A stretch of 64,000 nt of DNA from Schinkia azotoformans LMG 9581 (GTDB lineage Bacteria > Bacillota > Bacilli > Bacillales > Bacillaceae_J). Both the position numbers and the translations under genes were made by a program. The stretch is taken from assembly GCF_000307855.1 (NCBI RefSeq), contig NZ_AJLR01000039.1, forward strand, positions 32,326-96,325. Reading direction: 5' to 3'. Below the pieces are notes generated by a model. It did no database searches. It was not told where the DNA came from and saw only the letters and a program-made list of their open reading frames with translations. This document shows, one piece after another, positions 55,838-64,000 of the stretch. Numbering within the stretch: position 1 is the first letter of the stretch; each line of letters begins with the position of its first letter.

Positions 55838-56092
55838 ACAGAAAAAGACCCTTCCTCATCCTGTGAAAAGGACGGAAGAGTCTTATCTTTCGCGGTACCA
55901 CCTTTTTTGGCAAATAGATGCAAGTGCATCATAGCCCTCTTAAATCCGTAACGTGGATAGGTCGGTTAGGTTTTAACCTAACAGCTCTGGGGTAGGTTCG
56001 TTTGTCTCGGTCCCGTTGAAATCTTTCAGCCTACGGATTTCAATCTCTTCTCGGGTGAATATCAAGCTACTGGTCCCCTTCAATGCTCTATT
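55838..56092 (-). promoter_or_regulatory. Proline T-box riboswitch
   Basis: The T-box core GGTGGTACCGCG is at 55902-55891 on the minus strand. Downstream, AAGACTCTTCCGTCC and GGATGAGGAAGGGTCTT form the terminator, followed by TTTTTCTG. Upstream lie AGTA and GAGA elements of stem I. The specifier is read as CCT (55996-55994) in the context GAACCTA, a proline codon, matching proB-proA. Uncharged tRNA-Pro would stabilise the antiterminator and switch the operon on. Confidence 0.9.
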
Positions 56093-56109
56093 TCAAATGA
56101 TTTTCTATT

Positions 56110-56138
56110 ATTATGCGATATGATTTTGTTTGTGTCAA
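56110..56138 (-). promoter_or_regulatory. SigA promoter of the proBA operon
   Basis: TTGACA (56138-56133), 17-nt spacer, CATAAT (56115-56110). Transcription would start near 56103, just upstream of the T-box. Confidence 0.75.
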
Positions 56139-56167
56139 TGCCATGTATTTGAAAAATTTGAATTCTA

Positions 56168-56195
56168 TAATATTAGAAATATAAACAGTGTCAAC
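56168..56195 (-). promoter_or_regulatory. Second upstream promoter candidate for proBA
   Basis: TTGACA (56195-56190), 16-nt spacer, TATTAT (56173-56168). Confidence 0.5.
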
Positions 56196-56327
56196 TCATA
56201 ATATTTTCCGTTTCTTCTGATTAAATAGATCCCCAAAAAATGTATGATAGTATAGGTCGACCACTGGCTCAAAATGTCTGGAAAAATGCTTGTTCAAAAT
56301 ACGGCTCGGGCAATAACTTCCTTCCAC

Positions 56328-58217
56328 TTAGACTAGTACTTCATCCATTTCTTTTATTTCATCAGTCTTAGCGTCAAAATCATAAATTTTTTCTATAAAA
56401 ACTTGGTGCCAAATCATAAAAATTAACACTGTCCATATTTTTCTGCTGTAATCAGCCTTTCCTCGACAATGATCTTCCAGTAAACTCAAAATATATTGTT
56501 TGTCAATCCACTCATCTGTTTGGCTAGTTTGAATAATATTAACAGCCCAATCGTAAAGTTCATTTTTCAGCCATACGCGAATAGGCACCGGAAATCCTAA
56601 TTTACGCCTATGTAGTACATGTTCAGGGACAATGTCCTTCAACGCTTCTCTTAAAATATATTTTGTTGTTTGATTAGCAATTTTCATAGATGGGACAATT
56701 TCAGAGGCTACTTGAAAGACCTCTTTATCTAAAAAAGGAACGCGCAATTCTATAGAATGTGCCATAGTCATACGATCCGCTTTTAGTAAAATATCTCCCC
56801 TTAACCAAGTATGAATATCGATGTATTGCATTTTACTCACTAAATCATAATTTAATACGTGGTCATAAAGTGGACTTATAATTTGATGATATTTAATCGA
56901 ACTATTATACGTTTTCAAAAAATGCTGTTTTTCCAGCTCATCAAACATTTTTGCGTTCCCAATATACCGTTCTTCAAGCGGGGTACAACCACGAATAACA
57001 AAGTTTTTTCCTTTTGTTCCATCAGCCAGCACACTTATTGACTTCTTCATCAACTTCTTCATAAAAGGTGGAATGTAACTAAAATACCTTAAGGAATTTG
57101 GTTCACGATAAATATTATACCCACCGAATAACTCATCGGCCCCTTCTCCTGAAAGAACTACTTTTACATACTTTCTGGCCTCACGGGCAACGAAATATAA
57201 CGGAATGGCCGCTGGATCTGCTAATGGGTCATCCATATGCCAGACAATTTTCGGAAGCTCCCTTACATATTCTTCTGGTGAAATATAAAAATGAATATTT
57301 GTTACATTTAAACTTGCTGCGGTCTCCTTGGCAACATCTATTTCACTATACCCTTGTTGTTCAAATCCTACAGAAAAGGTTAAAAGAGACGGGTTTAACT
57401 CTTTAGCAATCGAAACAATGGACGATGAATCTATTCCACCCGATAAAAAGGAACCGACGGGGACATCACTTCTCATATGCATTTCTACCGAATCAAATAA
57501 TACATCTCTAACTTTTTTAATTAATTGTTCTTTTGTATAGTGCTTTGGTTCAAAAGTAGCATTCCAATATTTTTTTATAATAATCGGTGCACCTATTCGT
57601 TTAATAAAACAATGGCCAGGCTCTAGCTTTTTGATATTACCTGAAAGGGTTAAAGGTTCTGGAACAAATTGGAAGGTAAAATAATGTTGCAATGCGTCAA
57701 CGTTTACATCCTTTATTGTTTTTAAAATACTTTTCTTTTCCGAGGCAAAATAAAATCCGTGCTCTTCTTCCAAATAGAAGAAAGGCTTAATTCCAAAATG
57801 ATCTCTAGCACCAAAAATTAATTGGTTTACTTTATCATAAATAACAAATGCAAACATTCCTCTCAGTTTATCGACAACGTCCTGTCCCATTTTTTGATAA
57901 AGCGCTAATATCACCTCTGTATCTGAACCTGTCTGAAAATTGTATCCATCTAAAATTAATTCGTCCCTTAATTCTATAAAATTATAAATCTCCCCATTGA
58001 ATACAATCCAATACTTCTGATTGTTATATGACATTGGCTGATGTCCACCTTCTAGGTCAATGATACTCAACCTTCGAAAACCCATTAAAATATTGTCTTC
58101 AATATAATACCCTTCATCATCAGGACCTCGATGGTAAATCGTATGATTCATACTCATAAATTCATTTATTTTTAATACATCAGGATGGGGTTGAAGAGCC
58201 CCAACAAATCCACACAT
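56328..58217 (-). CDS. asnB: Asparagine synthase (glutamine-hydrolysing)
   Basis: 629 residues. N-terminal glutaminase with nucleophile Cys2 (MCGFVG), then NGEIYNF and the synthetase ATP pyrophosphatase loop SGGIDSS. SGEGADELFGGYNIY and LGFPVPIRVWLKN follow. Length and the motif FQFVPEP match B. subtilis AsnB rather than the shorter sporulation form AsnO, though that is not certain. ATG 58217 follows GGAGGA. Convergent context: tail-to-head with proBA upstream region; no terminator was identified. Confidence 0.92.
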   Translation of the reverse strand: MCGFVGALQPHPDVLKINEFMSMNHTIYHRGPDDEGYYIEDNILMGFRRLSIIDLEGGHQPMSYNNQKYWIVFNGEIYNFIELRDELILDGYNFQTGSDTEVILALYQKMGQDVVDKLRGMFAFVIYDKVNQLIFGARDHFGIKPFFYLEEEHGFYFASEKKSILKTIKDVNVDALQHYFTFQFVPEPLTLSGNIKKLEPGHCFIKRIGAPIIIKKYWNATFEPKHYTKEQLIKKVRDVLFDSVEMHMRSDVPVGSFLSGGIDSSSIVSIAKELNPSLLTFSVGFEQQGYSEIDVAKETAASLNVTNIHFYISPEEYVRELPKIVWHMDDPLADPAAIPLYFVAREARKYVKVVLSGEGADELFGGYNIYREPNSLRYFSYIPPFMKKLMKKSISVLADGTKGKNFVIRGCTPLEERYIGNAKMFDELEKQHFLKTYNSSIKYHQIISPLYDHVLNYDLVSKMQYIDIHTWLRGDILLKADRMTMAHSIELRVPFLDKEVFQVASEIVPSMKIANQTTKYILREALKDIVPEHVLHRRKLGFPVPIRVWLKNELYDWAVNIIQTSQTDEWIDKQYILSLLEDHCRGKADYSRKIWTVLIFMIWHQVFIEKIYDFDAKTDEIKEMDEVLV

Positions 58218-58322
58218 TAATTATCCTCCACAAAATTTTCCAATTAATTAGCAACCTTTTAAGTAGTTAAATCTTATTATAGTCTATGAAACTGAAAATT
58301 TGATGAAAAACAAACAAAACAA

Positions 58323-58361
58323 ACCAAAAAAAGAGGGATTTTATCCCTCTTTTTTTGGTTA
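58323..58361 (-). terminator. Terminator of the fix/etf operon
   Basis: AACCAAAAAAAGAGGGA / TCCCTCTTTTTTTGGTT, perfect 17-bp stem, about 80 nt after the fixX stop. Confidence 0.87.
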
Positions 58362-58440
58362 CCATTATGGTTACATTCACTTAAATTAAGTCAGATTCTT
58401 GGAGCGGAAACTGAATTTTCAGGCGACACCAATACGCATT

Positions 58441-58734
58441 CTATGCCAATCTAAAAATAATACCATGTCCGCCTTTTGGATATTCCCATTTAATGTTTTG
58501 ATGTGGGCATCCAATGCGGCAGCTTCCACATTCATGACAGCCTTCATAACCTACAAACATTCGTCCTTCTTTTTCCCATTTATACACTTCACCTGGACAG
58601 AATACTGTACAGATTTTATCAGGGCATTTCGTTGCACAAATATCAAAGTCTAACACGGTTAAATGAGATTTTGAATCGGCTTTATAACGGACTAAATACT
58701 GTTTTTCCTCAATTGTCTTTGCGTCTTTAGCCAT
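58441..58734 (-). CDS. fixX: Ferredoxin-like protein FixX
   Basis: 97 residues. Cys motifs: CATKCPDKICTVFCPG in the first half and CHECGSCRIGCP in the second, giving a ferredoxin with one 4Fe-4S cluster as in FixX and ETF-QO. It passes electrons from FixC to a low-potential acceptor or quinone. ATG 58734 overlaps the fixC stop (TAATG) and follows GGAAGGTGA. Fourth gene of the operon. Confidence 0.9.
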   Translation of the reverse strand: MAKDAKTIEEKQYLVRYKADSKSHLTVLDFDICATKCPDKICTVFCPGEVYKWEKEGRMFVGYEGCHECGSCRIGCPHQNIKWEYPKGGHGIIFRLA

Positions 58735-60029
58735 TATTTCATCACCTTCCATGCACGGTATAAATCTTTCGCAACAGCAAGTTTTCCTTTATTGCCAATC
58801 ATAGTTTGAATTGCTGCTTTCTGTTTGTCACGCTTCGGCGTTCCATCTACAGACAAGAAGCTGCTTGCTGCTTTATTCATTAATGGGATATATTCCTTAA
58901 AGTACTGTGGATTTGTCTCAAATGTGTGTGTTGCATCCTTATACTTTTCAAGGTCTTTGCCAATAAAGCTGTTCATTACCTTTTCACGGTATCTTGATAA
59001 TGCAGATTCAGAAATATCGCCTTTTTGTTTTGCTTCTATAATCGTTTCAGCAGCTAATCTTCCTGATGTCATCGCCATATTTGATCCTTCACGGTGTATT
59101 CCGTTTACAAATTGAGCAGCATCACCAACGACTAACACGCCATCACCGTATAATTTCGGAATTGAATTATATCCGCCTTCTGGAATTAAGTGAGCTAAAT
59201 ATTCAGCTGATTCACCATCCTTAATTAGCGGCTTAACCATTGGGTGGTTTTTCACATATTCCAACAGCTCATATGGTTTAATTTTTTCTTTCACCATACT
59301 TGATAAAGTTGCACCAACACCAATGTTTATACTTTCCTTGTTTGTATAAATGAAGCAGGTACCTAGATTACCTTTTGTACCATCACCAAAGATTTCAATG
59401 GCAACCCCTTGGTTATCACCGACATTAAATCGGTCATTGATCACATCTTTTGGTAGATTAATAACCTCCATTGCACACAGAGCAACCTCATCCGGGCGAA
59501 GCTCTCTATGAAAGCCAAGCTGTTTTGCTAAAAGAGAGTTAACTCCATCAGCCAAAACTACAACATCAGCATATACATCCCCGTCCGGGCGGTCAGTGCG
59601 AACCCCTACGACTTTTCCGTTTTCAACGATACATTCAAGGACCACGGTTTCATTAATAAGAAGAGCACCAGCTTCTACAGCCTTATTTGCAAACCATTGG
59701 TCAAACTTAGCACGAAGAACAGAGAAGCAATTGTATGGAGCTTCACCCCACTCTTCATTTTTGACGCTTGATGTCACACATGACTTTTTATCCATCAACC
59801 ATGCTCTTTGTTCAATGATCGGTCTTTCAAGCGGTGCATCCTTCCAAAACTCGGGAATAATGTCTTCCAACTGCTTTCTGTATAGAATACCACCCATTAC
59901 GTTTTTAGCGCCAGGGTATTCACCACGTTCAATTAATAAGACTTTTAATCCTGCTTTGGCACTTGTATAAGCACATGCAGAACCCGCGGGTCCCGCACCT
60001 ACAATAATAACATCAAATTTCTCAGACAT
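58734..60029 (-). CDS. fixC: ETF-quinone oxidoreductase-like flavoprotein FixC
   Basis: 431 residues with an FAD-binding Rossmann motif (DVIIVGAGPAGSACAYTSAKAG), GINRE-like loops (NGIHREGSNMAMTSGRLAAETI) and a C-terminal membrane-facing half. FixC receives electrons from EtfAB and works with FixX. ATG 60029 overlaps the etfA end by 8 nt. In Bacillus-type genomes the complete four-gene module is not universal. Confidence 0.92.
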   Translation of the reverse strand: MSEKFDVIIVGAGPAGSACAYTSAKAGLKVLLIERGEYPGAKNVMGGILYRKQLEDIIPEFWKDAPLERPIIEQRAWLMDKKSCVTSSVKNEEWGEAPYNCFSVLRAKFDQWFANKAVEAGALLINETVVLECIVENGKVVGVRTDRPDGDVYADVVVLADGVNSLLAKQLGFHRELRPDEVALCAMEVINLPKDVINDRFNVGDNQGVAIEIFGDGTKGNLGTCFIYTNKESINIGVGATLSSMVKEKIKPYELLEYVKNHPMVKPLIKDGESAEYLAHLIPEGGYNSIPKLYGDGVLVVGDAAQFVNGIHREGSNMAMTSGRLAAETIIEAKQKGDISESALSRYREKVMNSFIGKDLEKYKDATHTFETNPQYFKEYIPLMNKAASSFLSVDGTPKRDKQKAAIQTMIGNKGKLAVAKDLYRAWKVMK

Positions 60030-61050
60030 GCTCCATTACACCTCCGGACTTTTCTAGTGCTGCTTTGAATTCTTGAATGAGTAACGGAAGAATCTCCATC
60101 GCATCCCCAACAATTCCATAATGCGATGCATCAAAGATGGCTGCATTAGGATCTTTGTTTACAGCAATAATAAGTTCAGAGTTTTTCATTCCAACAACAT
60201 GCTGAATAGCACCGGAAATTCCAAATGCAAAATAAATTTTTGGTGATACCGTTTCACCTGTCTGGCCAATTTGCAGGTGGTGATCAAGCCAGCCAGCCTC
60301 AACTACATCACGAGTACCGCCTACTGTTGCACCAATCACATCAGCAAATTCATATAGCAACTGGAAGTTCTTTTCATCCCCCATACCTTTACCGCCGGCC
60401 ACAATAATATGGGCATCGGCCAAGCTTGCTTTTTTCGTTGTATCCCTAACAATCTCTAAAACTTTTGTTCGAAGACTCTTTTCCTCTAAACCTAGCTTTT
60501 CCTCAATAACAGTTCCGTTGCGGCCTTTTTCAGGAGGCAATGCCTTCATAACCTTAGGTCTTACTGTTGCCATTTGCGGGCGGTGTTTTTTACAAAGAAT
60601 GGTCGCCATGATATTTCCACCAAATGCAGGACGACTTGCTTCAAATAGACGTTTCTCTACATCTACGTCGAGCATCGTCGTATCCGCCGTCAATCCGGTG
60701 CTAATATCTGTAGCTATCGCACTTGCTAAATCCTTCCCGTTAGACGTTGCACCATAAAGAATGATTTCCGGTTTATATTTTCTTATTAAATGACTTGCAC
60801 CATGCATAAATGGCTCTGTCCGATAGTTTTGAAGAATGGGATCATCGATTAGATACACTTCGTCAGCACCATATTCAAAACAAGTATTCGCCAAACCTTT
60901 AATATTATTTCCCAAAAGGAAACCTGCCAGCGGCACCTCTAGTTTATTCGCTAAATCACGCCCGGCACCTAAAAGCTCAAGTGATACTCCAGCAATTTCG
61001 CCTTCACGCTCTTCAATAAATACCCAGACGCCTTTATATTCTTCGATCAT
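60022..61050 (-). CDS. fixB: Electron transfer flavoprotein alpha subunit (FixB)
   Basis: 342 residues. C-terminal FAD domain: IIVAGGKGMG, GATVGGTRDVVEAGW, QIGQTGETVSPKIYFAFGISGAIQHVVGM and AIFDASHYGIVGD. The N-terminal half carries the ETF fold. With FixA it forms an ETF of the FixAB group, able in homologues to bifurcate electrons from NADH. ATG 61050 follows AGGGGGAT. 15 nt from etfB. Confidence 0.92.
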   Translation of the reverse strand: MIEEYKGVWVFIEEREGEIAGVSLELLGAGRDLANKLEVPLAGFLLGNNIKGLANTCFEYGADEVYLIDDPILQNYRTEPFMHGASHLIRKYKPEIILYGATSNGKDLASAIATDISTGLTADTTMLDVDVEKRLFEASRPAFGGNIMATILCKKHRPQMATVRPKVMKALPPEKGRNGTVIEEKLGLEEKSLRTKVLEIVRDTTKKASLADAHIIVAGGKGMGDEKNFQLLYEFADVIGATVGGTRDVVEAGWLDHHLQIGQTGETVSPKIYFAFGISGAIQHVVGMKNSELIIAVNKDPNAAIFDASHYGIVGDAMEILPLLIQEFKAALEKSGGVMEHV

Positions 61051-61065
61051 ATTACATCCCCCTAT

Positions 61066-61881
61066 TTACTGCCCGAAAAGTTCGCTCTTTTCAGCAAAGA
61101 TAGTTGATACGATTTCCTTAACCTGTTCATTTGGGCTGCCTTCTAAAATTTTAGCCTTTTCAGGCGGCTGTGGCGCCCACATCTTTCCAACAATCGTTGG
61201 TGAACCTTTTAAGCCAAGTTGTGCAATATCTACTCCTTCAAAATCGTCAACTGTCCAAATAACCGGTTGATACCTTGCTGCTTTAATCATATTTGGCATT
61301 GGTGAATATGAAACTTCGTTGATTTCTTTTTCGACAGTAATTAAACATGGCAGCTGCGATTGGATCACTTCGTAGCCATCTTCAATTTTACGGTGAATTT
61401 TAATATACTTTTCGCTTTCATTCACTTCATCAATTTTTATGACTTTTGTAACAGGTGGAATATTTAACCGTCTTGCTATTCCAGGTCCAACCTGTCCTGT
61501 ATCCCCATCAATGGCATGTAAACCGCAAATCACTAAATCAATTGGATCATTTTTTGATATTTTATCGAGAGCATTGTACAATGCATAGCTGGTAGCCAAT
61601 GTATCCGCACCGGCAAACCTGCGGTCGGTAATCAGATAGCCTGCATCTGCTCCAATTTCGATACACTTCTTAATAACCTCTGTAGCTTGTGGTGGCCCCA
61701 TCGATAAAACGGTAACCTTTCCACCTACCTGCTCTTTAATACGAACTGCCTCTTCCACGGCATGACCATCATAAGGATTCAATATCGCAGGAACTCCACG
61801 GCGGTCCAATGTGTTCGTTTTTGGATTAACCTTGATGATTTTTGTGTCTGGAACTTGTTTTACACAAACAACGATGTGCAA
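61066..61881 (-). CDS. fixA: Electron transfer flavoprotein beta subunit (FixA)
   Basis: 271 residues. LHIVVCVKQVPDTK, NPYDGHAVEEAVRIKEQ, VLSMGPPQA and AIDGDTGQVGPGIARRL are typical of the FixA-type beta subunit, longer than the mitochondrial form, with bifurcating FAD predicted in the AMP site. TTG 61881 is chosen (9 nt after AGAGGAG); GTG 61890 is too close to the site. First gene of the operon. Confidence 0.92.
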   Translation of the reverse strand: MHIVVCVKQVPDTKIIKVNPKTNTLDRRGVPAILNPYDGHAVEEAVRIKEQVGGKVTVLSMGPPQATEVIKKCIEIGADAGYLITDRRFAGADTLATSYALYNALDKISKNDPIDLVICGLHAIDGDTGQVGPGIARRLNIPPVTKVIKIDEVNESEKYIKIHRKIEDGYEVIQSQLPCLITVEKEINEVSYSPMPNMIKAARYQPVIWTVDDFEGVDIAQLGLKGSPTIVGKMWAPQPPEKAKILEGSPNEQVKEIVSTIFAEKSELFGQ

Positions 61882-62134
61882 AAGAAACACACTCCTCTCG
61901 AATAAACCACACTTTTTTTAGAAAACCGTAAATCAAATACACCTTGGCGTATTTGCGCCCAGATTTTTTCGAGCTTGCTCGAAAAACTACCTCTGAAAAT
62001 CGCAAGGCTCGCCGGAGGCTTAACTTTATTCAGTAGCGAACTTCTGCTGAATAAAGTTAAATGTTATATTAAAAGAGTTTAGAAACAAGAATACTATTTC
62101 TATTCTCTAAATAACCACAATCTAAAAAAATTAA

Positions 62135-62148
62135 AGCAAACGTTTTCA
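62135..62148. promoter_or_regulatory. cre-like CcpA site
   Basis: AGCAAACGTTTTCA differs from the CcpA consensus TGNAANCGNWNNCA at the first base. Between fixA and ric, so either gene could be under carbon catabolite control. Confidence 0.4.
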
Positions 62149-62329
62149 ATGTTTTAATAATCCAATAACACTATTCCCACCGTAGTTACATTAACCTATG
62201 TTGTTATATATATTTTCAATTGTACAATTGTTCACAAACTTTTTAAAGAGTAATTTTGACAAATTTGCAAATTTTTTAAAAACATTTTTCGAACATTTTT
62301 TTAGACAAATAAAAAACGTTAAATCCATC

Positions 62330-62372
62330 TGTGATTTACATCACTCACATGGTGTAAAAGTTATTATATATT
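62330..62372 (+). promoter_or_regulatory. Fnr-type class II promoter of ric
   Basis: TGTGA-N6-TCACT (62330-62345) matches the Fnr/Crp dyad at nine of ten positions. A TATATT -10 box at 62367-62372 places the site centre at about -41.5, the class II position. Fnr senses oxygen in Bacillus. Confidence 0.75.
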
Positions 62373-62405
62373 TAATATAAACTACTATTAGGAGGTACAT
62401 GATTT

Positions 62406-63110
62406 ATGTCATTAATAATAACAAGCACAATGAATGTTGGAGATATCGTTACACAATATCCACAGGCTGCTGACTTATTTAAAAAATACAAAATTGATTT
62501 TTGCTGCGGTGGAAATCGACCTCTACATGATGCCATTCTTGAAAAAAACTTAAACGAAGATGAAATTGTACAGGCGTTAAATGAAGGCTATGAGAAAATG
62601 CAAGCAATGAACACTGAAACTACGAACTGGCAAGAAGTTTCAAGTGCAGACCTAATCGATCATGTAATGCAAACACATCATGCCTATTTAACCGACGAGC
62701 TTCCAATGCTTGGACAATTCGTTACAAAAATTTATCGTGTACATGGTTCAAACCATTCTGAACTAGGCGAAGTGTACAATCATTTTCATGATTTAAGCAA
62801 GGAATTAATGGAACACATCATTAAAGAAGACGAAGTTATTTTCCCTCTAATAAAAGCATATGAAGCTGGCCCTACTTCAGAAAAACTTGAAGAAGTTAAA
62901 GCAGCTATTACTGAGCTTGAGAAAGAACATGATCATGCTGGAGATTTATTGAAGCTTATCCGCGAAATTACCAATGATTACGAATTACCAGTGGATGCTT
63001 GTATGACTTATACAACTACATTCCAAAGATTAGAAGCACTTGAGTCTGATATGTTTATCCATGTTCATAAAGAAAATAACATCTTATTCCCACGTTATTT
63101 GAATAAGTAA
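62406..63110 (+). CDS. ric: Iron-sulfur cluster repair di-iron protein Ric (ScdA/YtfE)
   Basis: 234 residues. N-terminal ScdA_N domain with DFCCGGNRPL, then a hemerythrin-like domain with metal His/Glu in HHAYLTDELP, HGSNHSEL, HIIKEDEVIFP, EKEHDHAGDLL and HVHKENNILFPRYL. It protects or repairs Fe-S clusters after nitric-oxide or oxidative damage. ATG 62406 follows AGGAGG. The Fnr-type promoter suggests expression at low oxygen. Repeat copy 5 follows its stop codon. Confidence 0.95.
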   Translation: MSLIITSTMNVGDIVTQYPQAADLFKKYKIDFCCGGNRPLHDAILEKNLNEDEIVQALNEGYEKMQAMNTETTNWQEVSSADLIDHVMQTHHAYLTDELPMLGQFVTKIYRVHGSNHSELGEVYNHFHDLSKELMEHIIKEDEVIFPLIKAYEAGPTSEKLEEVKAAITELEKEHDHAGDLLKLIREITNDYELPVDACMTYTTTFQRLEALESDMFIHVHKENNILFPRYLNK

Positions 63111-63173
63111 TAAGAAAAGCGTAAGCGCCCGTTCAGCGAAGTTTACGAGTCGCTGGGCGCTGAAGCTAGACAA
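63111..63173 (+). repeat. Dispersed 3'-end element copy 5 (short form)
   Basis: Begins TAAGAAAAGCGTAAGCGCCCG right after the ric stop and ends GAAGCTAGACA. Arms AGCGCCC and GGGCGCT pair, whereas copies 2 and 3 have AGCATCC and GGATGCT. Confidence 0.82.
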
Positions 63174-63216
63174 TGTTTGAAAAAATTAATAGACATGAGT
63201 CACCCCATGTCTAGAA

Positions 63217-63420
63217 TTAATATCCATAATCCCAGTCAACAACGTCCTCTTTGAAGCCAATAACCATTACATTTCCTAAATCCACTTTGTGATTGTTAAG
63301 AGTACAAGTACAATTTTCATCGCCGCATTGTTGCTTAATTTCCTCCAAAGTTTCCTTCTTAATATCCTCTAAAACGATAACCTCCTGTTGATTACGGTAA
63401 AGTACAGCTGTACCCGCCAT
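63217..63420 (-). CDS. Small hypothetical protein, 67 residues
   Basis: Not recognised. Acidic, beta-rich, with a pair of Cys (CGDENCTC) in an acidic middle part and an aromatic end (DWDYGY). ATG 63420 follows an AGGTGGCGC-type site. It is convergent with ric across repeat copy 5. Function unknown. Confidence 0.6.
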   Translation of the reverse strand: MAGTAVLYRNQQEVIVLEDIKKETLEEIKQQCGDENCTCTLNNHKVDLGNVMVIGFKEDVVDWDYGY

Positions 63421-63699
63421 AATTCAATGCGCCACCTTTCATTTTCTCTCACCATTTTTGTTCTCTATATTTCTCATTATACGCCTGTCTATTTTTTATA
63501 CCATAAGTTTGTGAATAATTTCACATTTATGGCAAAAAATATAAAACATTTTGTTACAAAACAAAAAATCAGATTCTACTAATATGAAAAGTGTTATAAT
63601 TATTTATATCGACAACTTCGGTTTAAGCGCTTTCAATCGCTGCTAGATAAAGGACCCTCTACAAAATAGAGAGTCAAAAATAGAAACTAACTAATCATA

Positions 63700-63801
63700 T
63701 TAGTTATCATTATAAAGATCACAAATATATTGAATTACAGATTGGTCTTCTGTTTTTGTTTGCTTTTTATCTTCCGGCTTTACCTCAACTGTATTTGGCA
63801 T
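63700..63801 (-). CDS. Possible small peptide, 33 residues
   Basis: Reads MPNTVEVKPEDKKQTKTEDQ and ends SVIQYICDLYNDN. Acidic/polar with one Cys. GGAAGGAAG lies about 8 nt before ATG 63801. No family recognised; the frame is short but the ribosome site is good. The region right of it to 64000 holds no gene I can support. Confidence 0.45.
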   Translation of the reverse strand: MPNTVEVKPEDKKQTKTEDQSVIQYICDLYNDN

Positions 63802-64000
63802 TTAAAATCTTCCTTCCTGCTATTTTGGTTTTTAAATTTATCAATATTTTCTGATAATTTTAAACCCGAATGCTCATTTAGTCAACACCATAATCAATAA
63901 TTTTTCCTAGAAATTTGTGTCATTTTTACGAAAGCAATATCATAAAACCAAGGAATATCCGAATATTGTAAAAAGTATATAATAAAGTAGGGAAACCTCT

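Larger units (their letters stand above)
61882..62405. other. Divergent fixA/ric intergenic region with three hairpins
   Basis: No gene seen; a plus-strand frame at 62198-62380 is AT-rich and unsupported. On the fix side there are three tandem hairpins: AAATAC/GTATTT (61935-61954), TTTTTCGAGC/GCTCGAAAAA (61965-61986) and TTAACTTTATTCAG/CTGAATAAAGTTAA (62020-62060). On the ric side lies an Fnr-type promoter. The middle holds a cre-like site. Confidence 0.6.

Noticed and set aside
54598..55932. Long version of proB with 70 extra codons
   Set aside because: The extension translates the T-box terminator and antiterminator; the GTG at 55722 has a proper ribosome site.
62198..62380. 60-codon plus-strand frame upstream of ric
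   Set aside because: Phe/Lys-rich AT bias, overlaps the Fnr promoter, no ribosome site.

Overview
The window is chromosomal DNA from a low-GC Gram-positive bacterium of the family Bacillaceae. The gene set and order closely follow the Bacillus subtilis yku-ktrC-rnjA-def-pdh-slp-speA-ykt-yla-cta region, read in the opposite direction. Strong AGGAGG-type ribosome binding sites, frequent TTG starts and many shared hairpin terminators fit that assignment. No tRNA, rRNA, CRISPR array, prophage or intact insertion sequence was seen. The species cannot be fixed; a soil-type Bacillus/Neobacillus-like genome with anaerobic capacity is my inference.

Layout. 1-10 kb: heme O/A synthesis (ctaB partial, ctaA), ftsW, ylaN, the PhoH-like ylaK, ylaJ, ylaI, ylaH, typA, ylaF and suhB. 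pycA, which B. subtilis carries between ftsW and ctaA, is absent here. 10-18 kb: ykt genes, a nitronate-monooxygenase-type flavoprotein, arginine decarboxylase speA with the divergent dual-function RNA SR1/SR1P, and envelope lipoproteins (M23 endopeptidase-like, polysaccharide deacetylase, Slp). 18-30 kb: the pdhABCD operon, ykyA, def, rpoY-rnjA, ktrC, ykuS, a DHA2 drug exporter, and the c-di-AMP receptor darB. 30-41 kb: ykuJ, a metallo-beta-lactamase protein, ykuI (degenerate EAL), an aminotransferase, ykuE, the ppk-ppx polyphosphate pair, and a PCYCGC lipoprotein that appears to be a selenoprotein. 41-53 kb: a tungstate-type ABC transporter with an HTH/periplasmic-binding-fold regulator, cheV, an orphan trpB, a chemotaxis receptor, a CoA-transferase, a broken lipoprotein gene, a secreted Pro-Pro endopeptidase-like protein and a ZIP metal transporter. 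53-64 kb: proline synthesis (proline T-box, proB, proA, a GNAT), asnB, the four-gene etfB-etfA-fixC-fixX module, and the nitrosative-stress protein ric behind an Fnr-type promoter.

Main points of interest. (1) The PCYCGC lipoprotein frame continues 45 codons past an in-frame TGA in a U-x-x-C context with a hairpin just downstream. A tungstate transporter lies about 0.7 kb further on, which fits an organism with selenium- and tungsten-dependent enzymes. (2) Five copies and one remnant of a roughly 50-150 nt element always begin at the stop codon of a gene, in the same orientation, with compensatory stem changes. (3) Two near-identical 48-49 nt hairpins flank ykuI. (4) SR1/SR1P keeps the 39-residue peptide and a promoter overlapped by CcpN-like sites. 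(5) A full FixABCX electron-bifurcation module sits beside ric.

All calls come from reading the sequence and from remembered family knowledge; no database search was run.
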